64,000 bases of DNA, from the NCBI RefSeq assembly GCF_000820305.1, contig NZ_CDBH01000064.1:291222-355221 (forward strand). The letters are read 5' to 3'. This document shows positions 47,301 through 56,909 of the stretch, piece after piece. Source of the stretch: Aeromonas dhakensis (GTDB lineage: Bacteria > Pseudomonadota > Gammaproteobacteria > Enterobacterales > Aeromonadaceae). The notes beneath the pieces are model-generated. The model made no database searches. It saw nothing but the letters and a program-made list of their open reading frames with translations, and was not told where the DNA came from. A program made the translations under genes and the position numbers. Numbering within the stretch: the first letter of the stretch is position 1; each line of letters begins with the position of its first letter.

Positions 47301-47970
47301 TCTGCTGGGCGCCCTGCTGGTGGGGCTGGCTGGCGCCGGCCACTGCATCGGCATGTGCGGCGGCGTCTCCGCCGCCCTCTCCATGGCCATTCCTGCCGAG
47401 AAGCAGCACTTCTGGGGCCGGCTCGGTTACCTGCTCAACTACAACCTCGGCCGGATCCTGAGCTATGTGATTGCCGGCGCTCTGGTGGGGGGCTTGCTCG
47501 CCACCACCAGCGAGCTCGGCGCGGGCAAGCACGCCATCGCCGGCCTGCGGCTGGTGGCGGCCCTCCTGATGATCGCTCTCGGGCTCTATCTCGCCGGCTG
47601 GTGGCAGGGGGTGTTGCTACTCGAGCGCATGGGCGCCAGATTGTGGCCCCGCCTCAAGCCGCTGGCAGGCAAGTTCATCCCCTTCACCTCGGCCTGGCAG
47701 GCACTGCCGTTTGGCATGGTGTGGGGCTGGCTCCCCTGCGGGCTGGTCTACTCCATGTTGACCTGGAGCGCAGCGGCGGGATCGGCCGCTGGCGGCGCAC
47801 TGGTCATGCTCTTTTTCGGCCTCGGCACCCTGCCAACCCTGTTTGCGCTGGGGGGGCTGGCGGATCGGCTGCGCTACTGGCTAACCCTGCGCAGTTTGCG
47901 CCTTGGCGGGGCCCTGCTGCTCATCGCATACGGGCTGCATACCCTCTGGATCGGGATTGCATCCTTTTGA
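47284..47970 (+). CDS. TauE/SafE-like (UreH-type) membrane protein
   Basis: This 228-residue protein with six predicted membrane helices belongs to the sulfite exporter TauE/SafE-like, UreH-type group often found after ccoS. It has the metal-binding-like motif GAGHCIGMCGG at residues 17-27 and GWLPCGLVY in the second half. These Cys/His motifs suggest transition-metal (copper) transport for the oxidase. The start ATG at 47284 lies inside ccoS; overlap indicates co-translation. Confidence 0.85.
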   Translation: MTATLDLLGALLVGLAGAGHCIGMCGGVSAALSMAIPAEKQHFWGRLGYLLNYNLGRILSYVIAGALVGGLLATTSELGAGKHAIAGLRLVAALLMIALGLYLAGWWQGVLLLERMGARLWPRLKPLAGKFIPFTSAWQALPFGMVWGWLPCGLVYSMLTWSAAAGSAAGGALVMLFFGLGTLPTLFALGGLADRLRYWLTLRSLRLGGALLLIAYGLHTLWIGIASF

Positions 47971-48008
47971 AACCCTATCCAAAACGGATGAGTTGATGGT
48001 AAACTTGT

Positions 48009-48022
48009 TTGATATAAATCAA
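48009..48022. promoter_or_regulatory. Perfect FNR box upstream of fnr
   Basis: TTGAT-ATAA-ATCAA is an exact FNR consensus palindrome ending 17 bases before the fnr start codon. So close to the coding region, it would overlap the transcription start, which fits negative autoregulation as in E. coli. Confidence 0.85.
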
Positions 48023-48038
48023 TTATTCGTATGAGCCT

Positions 48039-48794
48039 ATGATCCCGGAAAAGAAACCTGGCAGACGTATTCAGAGCGGTGGCTGTGCAATTCATTGCCA
48101 GGATTGCAGCATCAGCCAGCTCTGCATTCCCTTCACTCTGAACGACAACGAGCTCGATCAGCTGGACAGCATCATCGAGCGCAAGAAGCCGATCCAAAAG
48201 GGTGAAGAGTTGTTCAAGGCCGGCGACGAGCTCAAATCGCTCTATGCCATCCGTTCCGGGACCATCAAGTCATACACCATCACCGAACAGGGTGACGAGC
48301 AGATCACCGCCTTCCACCTGGCTGGCGATCTGGTCGGCTTTGACGCCATCCACAAGCAGGCGCACCCCTCCTTCGCCCAGGCGCTGGAAACCGCCATGGT
48401 GTGCGAGATCCCGTTCGACGTGCTTGACGATCTTTCCGGCAAGATGCCGAAGCTCCGCCAGCAGATCATGCGGCTGATGAGCAACGAGATCATGGGTGAC
48501 CAGGAGATGATCCTGCTGCTCTCCAAGAAGAATGCCGAAGAGCGCCTTGCCGCCTTCCTGCACAACCTGTCGGTGCGCTTCTCCGAGCGCGGTTTCTCCG
48601 CCAAGGAGTTCCGCCTCTCCATGACCCGCGGCGACATCGGCAACTACCTCGGCCTCACCGTCGAGACCATCAGCCGCCTGCTGGGCCGCTTCCAGAAGTC
48701 AGGCCTCATCAGCGTCAAGGGCAAATACATTACCGTGCTGGATCACGTCGCCCTCGGCGTCATGGCCGGTGCGACCCGTCCCCCCTGCGGTTAA
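48039..48794 (+). CDS. fnr: Oxygen-responsive regulator FNR
   Basis: FNR binds a [4Fe-4S] cluster and switches on anaerobic genes. The 251-residue protein has the cluster cysteines in [16 protein letters not shown] (C16, C20, C23, C29) plus one in TAMVCEIPF near residue 122; C20, C23, C29 and that last one match the E. coli ligands. The C-terminal helix-turn-helix is [19 protein letters not shown], identical to that of E. coli. Gene order fnr-uspE-ttcA matches E. coli, and the adjacent cbb3 genes fit microaerobic control. Confidence 0.97.
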   Translation: MIPEKKPGRRIQSGGCAIHCQDCSISQLCIPFTLNDNELDQLDSIIERKKPIQKGEELFKAGDELKSLYAIRSGTIKSYTITEQGDEQITAFHLAGDLVGFDAIHKQAHPSFAQALETAMVCEIPFDVLDDLSGKMPKLRQQIMRLMSNEIMGDQEMILLLSKKNAEERLAAFLHNLSVRFSERGFSAKEFRLSMTRGDIGNYLGLTVETISRLLGRFQKSGLISVKGKYITVLDHVALGVMAGATRPPCG

Positions 48795-48928
48795 GCCTCC
48801 TCTCTCTGGTGCCGGATCGGTTTACCCCGAAATTTGATCCGGCACACGTCCCCCCTTCTCCTCCTGAGCTAAGCTGTAATGGCTAAAGGTCTGCCATCAT
48901 TGGTATTTTTGCCAAGGAGGAGGAGAAC

Positions 48929-49873
48929 ATGGTCAAGTACCGAAAAATCCTGGTGGTCATCAACCCGGAAGAAGAGCGGCAAATCGCCCTCGAACGTGCG
49001 GTCAAGGTCGCCGAGCTGGATGAAGGGGCGCAGCTGACCCTGTTACTCACCATTTACGACTTCTCGTATGAAATGACCGCCATGCTGTCGGTGGACGAGC
49101 GAGAAGAGATGCGCCACGGGGTCATTTCCCAGCGCCGTGAATGGCTCGACGACATACTCAAACCCTACCGTGCCCGTGGGCTGGACTGCGAGATCAAGGT
49201 GGTCTGGCACAACCGTCCCTTCGAATGCATCATTCAGGAAGTGCTGGAGCAGCGCCACGATCTGGTAGTCAAGGCGACTCACCACCACTCCTTCCTGCAA
49301 ACCTTCATCTTCACCCCCACCGACTGGCACCTGCTGCGCAAATGCCCCTGCCCCGTGCTGCTGGTGAAAGAGGGTCATTGGCAGCGGGGCGGCAACATCA
49401 TCGCCGCCATCAATTGCTCCAGCGACGATCAGGATCAGAAACTGCTCAACGAGCGGATCACCGAAGAGGGGATCGCCATCGCCGAGCTGCTCGGCTCCAA
49501 CCTCTATCTGGTCAACACCTATCCGGGCACCCCGGTCAACGTGGCCATCGAGCTGCCGGAGTTTGACCCCAACGCCTACAACGACGCCATTCGCAAACAC
49601 CACGAGAGCCTGCTGCTGAGCCACGCCGACAAATACGGCATCGGCCATCTCTGGACCCGGGTGGCGGAAGGCCTGCCCGAAGAGGTGCTGCCCGATCTCG
49701 CCGGCGAGCTGCAGGCCACCCTGATGATCATGGGGTGCGTCGGTCGCACCGGGCTCTCCGCCGCCCTGCTTGGCAACACCGCCGAACACGTGGTGGATCG
49801 CCTCGCCTGCGACATGCTGATCCTCAAGCCCGCCGACTACAGCTGCCCGGTCGATAGCCGCCGTCCAGCATAA
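48929..49873 (+). CDS. uspE: Universal stress protein UspE
   Basis: UspE is a tandem universal stress protein with two Usp domains (about 1-150 and 151-305). The 314-residue protein starts MVKYRKILVVINPEEERQIALERAVKVAE and has the second-domain nucleotide-type stretch LMIMGCVGRTGLSAALLGNTAEHVVDRLACDMLILKP. AAGGAGGAGG precedes the ATG. Adjacent to fnr as in E. coli, it is probably expressed from its own promoter in the 134-base gap. Confidence 0.94.
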   Translation: MVKYRKILVVINPEEERQIALERAVKVAELDEGAQLTLLLTIYDFSYEMTAMLSVDEREEMRHGVISQRREWLDDILKPYRARGLDCEIKVVWHNRPFECIIQEVLEQRHDLVVKATHHHSFLQTFIFTPTDWHLLRKCPCPVLLVKEGHWQRGGNIIAAINCSSDDQDQKLLNERITEEGIAIAELLGSNLYLVNTYPGTPVNVAIELPEFDPNAYNDAIRKHHESLLLSHADKYGIGHLWTRVAEGLPEEVLPDLAGELQATLMIMGCVGRTGLSAALLGNTAEHVVDRLACDMLILKPADYSCPVDSRRPA

Positions 49874-49880
49874 GCCTTTC

Positions 49881-49931
49881 TTGCCCTCCCCCGGGACATG
49901 GCTATAATAAGCCGCTTATTTTTGTCCCGGG
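49881..49931 (+). promoter_or_regulatory. ttcA promoter embedded in nested inverted repeats
   Basis: TTGCCC (49881-49886) and TATAAT (49903-49908) are separated by 16 bases. The -10 box sits inside the loop of a perfect 9-bp inverted repeat (CCCGGGACA 49890-49898, TGTCCCGGG 49923-49931), which also contains an inner AATAAG/CTTATT repeat. It may be an operator or the terminator of uspE. Confidence 0.6.
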
Positions 49932-49940
49932 TTTCAGGTC

Positions 49941-50849
49941 ATGCTAGAAGAGCTTAACGCCAAAGAAAAATACAGTTTCAACAAACTGCAGAAGCGCCTG
50001 CGGCGCAACGTAGGTCAGGCCATCGCCGACTTCAACATGATTGAAGAGGGTGACAAGGTCATGGTGTGCCTGTCCGGCGGCAAGGACAGCTTCGCCATGC
50101 TCGACATTCTGATGAGCCTTAAGGCCAGCGCCCCCATCCACTTCGATCTGGTGGCGGTCAACCTGGATCAGAAGCAGCCCGGCTTCCCCGAGCACGTGCT
50201 GCCCGAATACCTGACCACCCTCGGCATCGACTTCAAGATCGTCGAAGAGGATACCTACGCCATCGTCAAGGAGAAGGTACCGGAGGGCAAGACCACCTGC
50301 GCCCTCTGCTCCCGCCTGCGCCGCGGCATTCTCTACCGCACCGCCCAGGAGCTGGGTTGCACCAAGATTGCCCTTGGCCACCACCGCGATGACATCCTCG
50401 AGACCCTGTTCCTCAACATGTTCTACGGCGGCAAGCTCAAGTCCATGCCGCCCAAGCTGGTGAGCGACGACGGCAAGAACGTGGTGATCCGCCCGCTCGC
50501 CTACTGCAAGGAGAAGGACCTGGTGCGCTATGCCGAGGTCAAGGCCTTCCCCATCATCCCGTGCAACCTGTGCGGCTCCCAGGAGAACCTGCAGCGCCAG
50601 GCCATCAAGCAGATGATGCAGGAGTGGGATCGCCGCTTCCCGGGTCGTCTCGAGACCATGTTCACCGCCATTCAAGACGTGATCCCGAGCCACCTGCTCG
50701 ATCACAAGCTGTTTGACTTCAAGAGCATCAACCGCGACTCCGGCATCATCGACGGCGGCGACAAGGCGTTTGATCCGCCCGAACTGCCCAAGGCACCGCT
50801 GCTGGACATCGACGAGATGGACATGCTGGACGTGATTGAGGTGCGCTAA
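49941..50849 (+). CDS. ttcA: tRNA 2-thiocytidine synthetase TtcA
   Basis: TtcA thiolates cytidine 32 of certain tRNAs, using ATP and a [4Fe-4S] cluster. The 302-residue protein has the PP-loop SGGKDS (45-50) and the two CxxC pairs CALC and CNLC that hold the cluster. Length and ending are those of the family. It is preceded by a good promoter. Confidence 0.97.
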   Translation: MLEELNAKEKYSFNKLQKRLRRNVGQAIADFNMIEEGDKVMVCLSGGKDSFAMLDILMSLKASAPIHFDLVAVNLDQKQPGFPEHVLPEYLTTLGIDFKIVEEDTYAIVKEKVPEGKTTCALCSRLRRGILYRTAQELGCTKIALGHHRDDILETLFLNMFYGGKLKSMPPKLVSDDGKNVVIRPLAYCKEKDLVRYAEVKAFPIIPCNLCGSQENLQRQAIKQMMQEWDRRFPGRLETMFTAIQDVIPSHLLDHKLFDFKSINRDSGIIDGGDKAFDPPELPKAPLLDIDEMDMLDVIEVR

Positions 50850-50869
50850 GCCCTCACCATCACCAATGA

Positions 50870-50896
50870 AAAAAGGAGCGCCAGGCGCTCCTTTTT
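50870..50896. terminator. Bidirectional terminator after ttcA
   Basis: AAAAAGGAGCG and CGCTCCTTTTT form an 11-bp stem around CCAGG between convergent ttcA and the DUF2987 gene. Confidence 0.88.
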
Positions 50897-50932
50897 TATT
50901 TTTATGCCGGCAAGCAAGCGGCCCGGGACCCA

Positions 50933-51610
50933 TCAGCCCTTGTGCAGCCAGGGGGTCAGTCGCAGGATCTCTCCCTGCAGCTGCAGCTTGCCCTCTGCAA
51001 ACTCCGCCAACTGGGCGTTGTTCAGCAGCAGTTCTCCCTCCTGCCAGGGCAGCGGCAGCTGGCGAGCACCGTCGATGAGGTAGGCGGTGCCGCTTGGCTG
51101 CACCAGGCTGACCCTCACCCCCGTCATCTCGGGCAGGAAATACTTGCCGACCACGCCGGCCAGCTTCTCCAGCAGGCTCTGCATGTCGTGCTGACGGCCC
51201 GTCAGCTCGCTCACCTTGAGCTCCCACCGACTGTCTGCCGGCGGCGGCACATCGGCCATCACCTGCACCGACAGATCGCAGGCTGCATGAGGCTCGGTGA
51301 GCCCCACTACCACGCTTGCCTTGTCGAGATTCAGATCGTCGTCATAGGGCAGTCGCAATTCGCTGTCAATGGTCACCTCGGCCGCCACGTCCCGATCCAG
51401 GGTCGAGACCCGGGCCGAAGTGAGCTGGCAGCGCCGGCCATTTTGCGGATCGGTCAGATAAAAACCCAACCTGGCGTGGCCAAACTCCCCTTTGGCGAAG
51501 GTCTTCATCTGGCTGTAGAAGGTGCCGTACTGCAGCTCGAGGAAGGGCTGCGCCACTGCCAGCATGGGGGCCAGCAACAGCGCGGCTGCCATCCCGTATC
51601 GATTGTTCAT
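50933..51610 (-). CDS. DUF2987-type exported protein
   Basis: This 225-residue protein has a signal peptide (MNNRYGMAAALLLAPMLAVAQ) and a periplasmic domain starting LELQYGTFYSQMKTFAKGEFGHARLGFYL with two conserved-looking cysteines (RRCQLTS, AACDLSV). The content resembles DUF2987 proteins next to ttcA in vibrios and shewanellas; that match is from memory. The ATG at 51610 has AAAGGAT upstream. Function unknown. Confidence 0.65.
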   Translation of the reverse strand: MNNRYGMAAALLLAPMLAVAQPFLELQYGTFYSQMKTFAKGEFGHARLGFYLTDPQNGRRCQLTSARVSTLDRDVAAEVTIDSELRLPYDDDLNLDKASVVVGLTEPHAACDLSVQVMADVPPPADSRWELKVSELTGRQHDMQSLLEKLAGVVGKYFLPEMTGVRVSLVQPSGTAYLIDGARQLPLPWQEGELLLNNAQLAEFAEGKLQLQGEILRLTPWLHKG

Positions 51611-51682
51611 ATGCCATCCTTTTGCATCGCGCATCTGCACGCGCCACTATCTGTTGCTGTTGTCTGACGCCCTGCATGCCCG

Positions 51683-52447
51683 TCAGGCGTTGAAATGATC
51701 GGGGCCCTGGCTCACGTCGGTCACTTCGACCGCCACCCCGCACAGATCCCGGTAGAGGATCCCCTTGCAGTTGAAATAGAGCGGTGCCACCCAGATAAGC
51801 CCCAGCCCCATGGGGATCAGCGCCAGGAAGAAGAGCGCCATCATGACCCCGTGCAGCAGCACTATGCTGGGCCAGCCGCGGGCAAACAGCTTGAGGGAGA
51901 CCAGGATGGCCTGCGCCGGCGACAGGCCGCGCTCGAGCACCAGCGGCACGGTAAACACCAGCCCCATGCCGATCAGGGCCGACGGAATGAAGGCCAGCAT
52001 CACCGGCAGTCCCACCAGCTCGAACAGCGGGCCGAACAGGCTGGTGATGAGGCTGCCGAGCAGGCTCAGGCTGCCAAGGCGCAGGAAGTGGCGAAAGAAG
52101 TCGAACACCTGGCTCGGCCGGGCACGCACCCCCACCGACTGCTGCAACCCCAGCATGTCGAGGGAAGAGGTCATGGGCGACATGATGACGGTGATGAGCA
52201 GGCTCAGCACCAGGGCCACGTCCATCCCCCCTTCCTGATTGACATAGGGGGCGAGCAGGGTGTTGCTCAACAGTATCCAGATGGCCGTTACCCCGACGAT
52301 GGCCAGCAGCAGGCCGAACCCGGTGCGCCGCGTCTGTTGCCAGCTCTCCTGCAATACCCCCTTGAGGTCGAGACGATATCCCTGGCTCAGGGACTGTTCG
52401 AGGGAACCACCTATCCGCATTTTGTTACTCAATTGACTATCCAACAT
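51683..52447 (-). CDS. Hypothetical multi-pass membrane protein (YciC-like)
   Basis: This 254-residue inner-membrane protein has about six hydrophobic segments, including LLLAIVGVTAIWILLSNTLL, VALVLSLLITVIMSPMTSS, VMLAFIPSALIGMGLVFTVPLVL and IVLLHGVMMALFFLALIPMGLGLIWVAPL. The overall layout resembles the YciC/UPF0259 type, but I cannot confirm it. Start at ATG 52447; upstream frame is open but looks non-coding. Divergent from potA. Confidence 0.6.
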   Translation of the reverse strand: MLDSQLSNKMRIGGSLEQSLSQGYRLDLKGVLQESWQQTRRTGFGLLLAIVGVTAIWILLSNTLLAPYVNQEGGMDVALVLSLLITVIMSPMTSSLDMLGLQQSVGVRARPSQVFDFFRHFLRLGSLSLLGSLITSLFGPLFELVGLPVMLAFIPSALIGMGLVFTVPLVLERGLSPAQAILVSLKLFARGWPSIVLLHGVMMALFFLALIPMGLGLIWVAPLYFNCKGILYRDLCGVAVEVTDVSQGPDHFNA

Positions 52448-52611
52448 CGAAAACGACCAAATCAGGTGGCACATTATAGCGACTTGGCCTGCTATTCGTA
52501 GTCGTTTTTCCTGACCACTTGCGGCCAAAAAGCCTTTAATTTCATGGATTGGCTGCATAGAATGCGGCCCTCTTTCAACATGATGGCCACTGGCTGGGGT
52601 GAGACTGGCGG

Positions 52612-53701
<1,090 letters not shown>

Positions 53702-53715
<14 letters not shown>

Positions 53716-54589
53716 TCTGCGGGTAGCGCACAGCTTTGCCCACAATGGCTTTCGCAACGGAGCCATCGCTCTGATCTTGGGCTGGCTGACCCTGTCTGTC
53801 TTTCTGCCCAACCTGATGATCATCGGCGTCAGCTTCCTCACCCGCGATGAATCCGAGCTTATCGCACCGCTCTTTACCCTGAGCAACTATGGCCGCCTGC
53901 TGGACCCGCTCTATTTCGAGGTGCTGCTCCACTCCCTCTGGCTGGCGCTGCTCGCCACTGCCATCTGCCTGCTGGTGGGCTACCCCTTTGCCTGGCTGTT
54001 GGCCCATCTGCCAGCGCGCATCCGCCCGCTGCTGCTGTTTCTGGTGGTGGTGCCGTTTTGGACCAACTCCCTCATTCGTACCTATGCGCTGAAAGTGCTG
54101 CTCGGCACCCGGGGGCTGATCAATGGCTGGCTGCTGGATCTGGGGCTTATCGAGCGGCCGCTGCAGATGATGTATACCGAGGTGGCCGTCATCATCGGGC
54201 TGGTCTATGTGCTGCTCCCCTTTATGGTGCTGCCGCTCTACTCCAGCATCGAGAAGCTGGATGGCCGTTTGCTGGAGGCGGCGCGGGATCTCGGCGCCAA
54301 CGGCTGGCAGCGGCTGGTGCGAATCATCTTGCCCCTCACCCTGCCCGGCATCATCGCCGGTTGTCTGCTGGTGTTCCTGCCTGCCACGGGGATGTTCTAC
54401 GTCTCCGATCTGCTGGGGGGCGCCAAGCACCTGCTGATCGGCAACCTGATCAAGACCCAGTTCCTCAACAGCCGTGACTGGCCCTTCGGCGCGGCCATCA
54501 GCGTGATGCTAACGGTGCTGATGGCGCTGTTGGTCTACTGCTACTGGCGGGCGGGCAAGCTGCTCAGCAAGAAGGGGGAGCTGGCATGA
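53702..54589 (+). CDS. potB: Spermidine/putrescine ABC transporter permease PotB
   Basis: This 295-residue inner-membrane permease has six predicted helices and the ABC EAA loop [28 protein letters not shown]. It starts at the ATG at 53702 inside the end of potA, and its TGA overlaps the potC ATG. PotB and PotC form the polyamine channel. Confidence 0.95.
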
Positions 54590-55356
54590 TGCGCGCACTG
54601 AAGGCTCTGTTCTTGCTGCTGGTGTTTGGCTATCTCTATGTGCCCATCGGGGTGCTGATCGCCAACTCCTTCAACCTGTCGAAATATGGCATCGACTGGC
54701 GCGGCTTTACCCTGGGCTGGTATGAGAAGCTGTTTGCCAGCGCCAGCCTGATGCAGGCGGCCCAGCACTCCCTGACCATCGCCGCCCTCACCGCCACCGC
54801 AGCGACCCTGATCGGCACCCTTACCGCCGTGGCGCTGTTTCGCTACCGTTTTCGCGGCAAGCAGTACGTGAGCGGCATGCTGTTCGTGGTGATGATGTCC
54901 CCCGATATCGTGATGGCCATTTCGCTCCTGACCCTGTTTGTGGTGACCGGCATTGCACTGGGCTTCTGGTCGCTGCTGATCGCCCACATCACCTTCTGCC
55001 TGCCGTTCGTGGTGATCACCGTCTACTCGCGGCTGTGCGGTTTTGATGTGCGGATGCTGGAAGCAGCGCGGGATCTGGGAGCTGGCGAGTGGATCATCCT
55101 GCGCCGCATCATACTGCCGCTGGCCCTGCCGGCGGTGATGGCGGGCTGGCTGCTCTCCTTTACCCTGTCGCTGGACGACGTGGTGGTGAGCTCCTTTGTT
55201 ACCGGCCCGTCCTACGAGATCCTGCCGCTCAAGATCTACTCCATGGTCAAGGTGGGGGTCTCCCCCGAGGTCAATGCCCTGGCCACCCTGATGCTGGTCG
55301 CCTCCCTCGGGATGGTGCTGCTGGCGCAACTGTTACTGCGTAAACGGCAGGGTTGA
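54586..55356 (+). CDS. potC: Spermidine/putrescine ABC transporter permease PotC
   Basis: This 256-residue permease has six predicted helices and the EAA loop [28 protein letters not shown], with the family's SLDDVVVSSFVTGP near the C-terminus. It overlaps potB by 4 bases (ATGA) and is followed by potD after 81 bases. Confidence 0.95.
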   Translation: MMRALKALFLLLVFGYLYVPIGVLIANSFNLSKYGIDWRGFTLGWYEKLFASASLMQAAQHSLTIAALTATAATLIGTLTAVALFRYRFRGKQYVSGMLFVVMMSPDIVMAISLLTLFVVTGIALGFWSLLIAHITFCLPFVVITVYSRLCGFDVRMLEAARDLGAGEWIILRRIILPLALPAVMAGWLLSFTLSLDDVVVSSFVTGPSYEILPLKIYSMVKVGVSPEVNALATLMLVASLGMVLLAQLLLRKRQG

Positions 55357-55437
55357 CCCTGCCCGTTTCGTCCCCGCCATCTTTGGCGAACTCTGTCACG
55401 GTGGGCCGCAAGGCCCCATAACCCCAAGGAGTTGTTG

Positions 55438-56505
55438 ATGACAATCTAACACAAGGCCGGCGCCCTGCTGGCAGCCGCCTTCACCCTCACCACCCCGCTG
55501 CTGAGCCAGAGCGCTCACGCGGCCGATGACAAGGTGGTCTACTTCTACAACTGGTCGGAATATGTGCCGGACGGCCTGCTGGAGCAGTTCCAGCAAGAGA
55601 CCGGCATCAAGGTGATCTACTCCACCTACGAATCCAACGAGACCCTCTACGCCAAGCTGAAAACCCATGGCGACGGCTATGACGTAGTAGTGCCCAGCAC
55701 CTATTTCATCTCGAAAATGGCCAAAGAGGGGATGTTGCAGCCGCTGGATCGCGCCCAGCTGCCCAACTTCAAGCACCTCGACCCTACCCTGCTCAACCAC
55801 GAGTACGACCCGGACAACCGCTACTCCATCCCCTATATCTGGGGCGCAACCGGCATCGGCACCAACACCGACATCATCGAGCAGCCGGTTACCAGCTGGA
55901 AGCAGCTCTGGGCACCGGAGTGGAAAGAGAGCCTGCTGCTGATGGACGATGCCCGCGAGGTGTTCCATATCGCGCTGGTGCAGCTGGGCTACAGCCCCAA
56001 CACCCGGGACAAGGCGCAGATCGCCGAAGCGTTCGAATACCTGAAAAAGCTGATGCCCAACGTCAAGGCGTTCAACTCCGACAACCCGGCCGACCCCTTT
56101 ATCGCCGGTGAGGTCAATATCGGCATGCTGTGGAACGGCTCAGCCTACGGCGCCCAGCGCGAATACCCCTCCATCCAGATGACCTATCCCGAAGAAGGCG
56201 CCGTGCTCTGGATGGACAACCTCGCCATCCCGGCCAAGGCCAGGCATGTGAAAGAGGCCCACGCCCTGATCAACTTCCTGATGCGCCCCGATGTGGCCGC
56301 CAAGGTGGCCGAGGCAATTGGCTACCCCACTCCGGTCAAGGATGCCACTCCCCTGCTCACCCCGGCGTTTCGCAACAACCCCATGGTCTTCCCGAGCGAC
56401 GAGATCAAGCGCAAGGGAGAGTTCCAGTCCGATGTAGGGGATGCCTCCCGCCTCTACGAGCAGTACTTCCTGCAGCTGAAAGCCATGGTGGCCAAGGCGG
56501 GTTAA
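55438..56505 (+). pseudogene. potD: potD, polyamine-binding protein, with an early nonsense codon
   Basis: The reading frame is a full periplasmic spermidine/putrescine-binding protein: signal peptide AGALLAAAFTLTTPLLSQSAHA, then DDKVVYFYNWSEYVPDGLLEQF through FLQLKAMVAKAG, about 355 codons. However, the ATG at 55438 with its good AAGGAG is followed by ACA ATC TAA, a stop at codon 4. No ATG, GTG or TTG occurs between that stop and the GTG at 55534, which would remove the signal peptide. The rest of the frame is intact. It is a recent null mutation or a base-calling error. Confidence 0.85.
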
Positions 56506-56909
56506 AATCGGCTGTTAATCGGTTCTGACGGGCTCAATATATTGAGGGGGGCAATATTTGCCCCCTTCTTTTTTCATAACCACCAACACCATTTATCAAC
56601 GCAAGAATCATTGATACAGGGAGATATAGGGTATTGGCTAAGTTCAAAATTTGTTAAGCCAGCCCCCCCCTGTAACACATCCCAAGCTGCCAGCTTCACA
56701 TCAAATTTTAAGAAAGATATGGGAAAGCGGTGAATATAGGCCATTCTGATCAGATTCATAGTTGCCCCTTTGTGGAGATATTGGCACAATAGGTTCGGTT
56801 ATGATAAAGACTGTGCAGTATTATCTAAACCGCGAATTTTAGATTGTGCTTCTCTAATCTAACCTTTCGATTTTTTAAGCTTAGTAGCTACAATCTATGG
56901 AGTATAAAA
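56506..56909. other. Left junction of the AT-rich islet
   Basis: This 404-base gap holds the potD terminator (56546-56576) and then sequence of falling GC content leading into the AT-rich gene. No convincing gene is present. A 71-codon minus-strand frame at 56574-56789 has no clear ribosome site. The 9-mer TGGCTAAGT at 56635 recurs at 58591 near the right edge. Confidence 0.5.
56546..56576 (+). terminator. potD terminator (left look-alike copy)
   Basis: GGGGGGCAA-TAT-TTGCCCCC followed by TTCTTTTTTCAT forms a stem and T run after potD. A closely similar terminator lies at 58649 beyond the AT-rich gene. Confidence 0.88.

Noticed and set aside
56574..56789. 71-codon minus-strand frame at the left islet junction, protein-like in look
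   Set aside because: No clear ribosome site, it overlaps the potD terminator and I could not place it in any family; it might be a gene remnant, but support is too weak.
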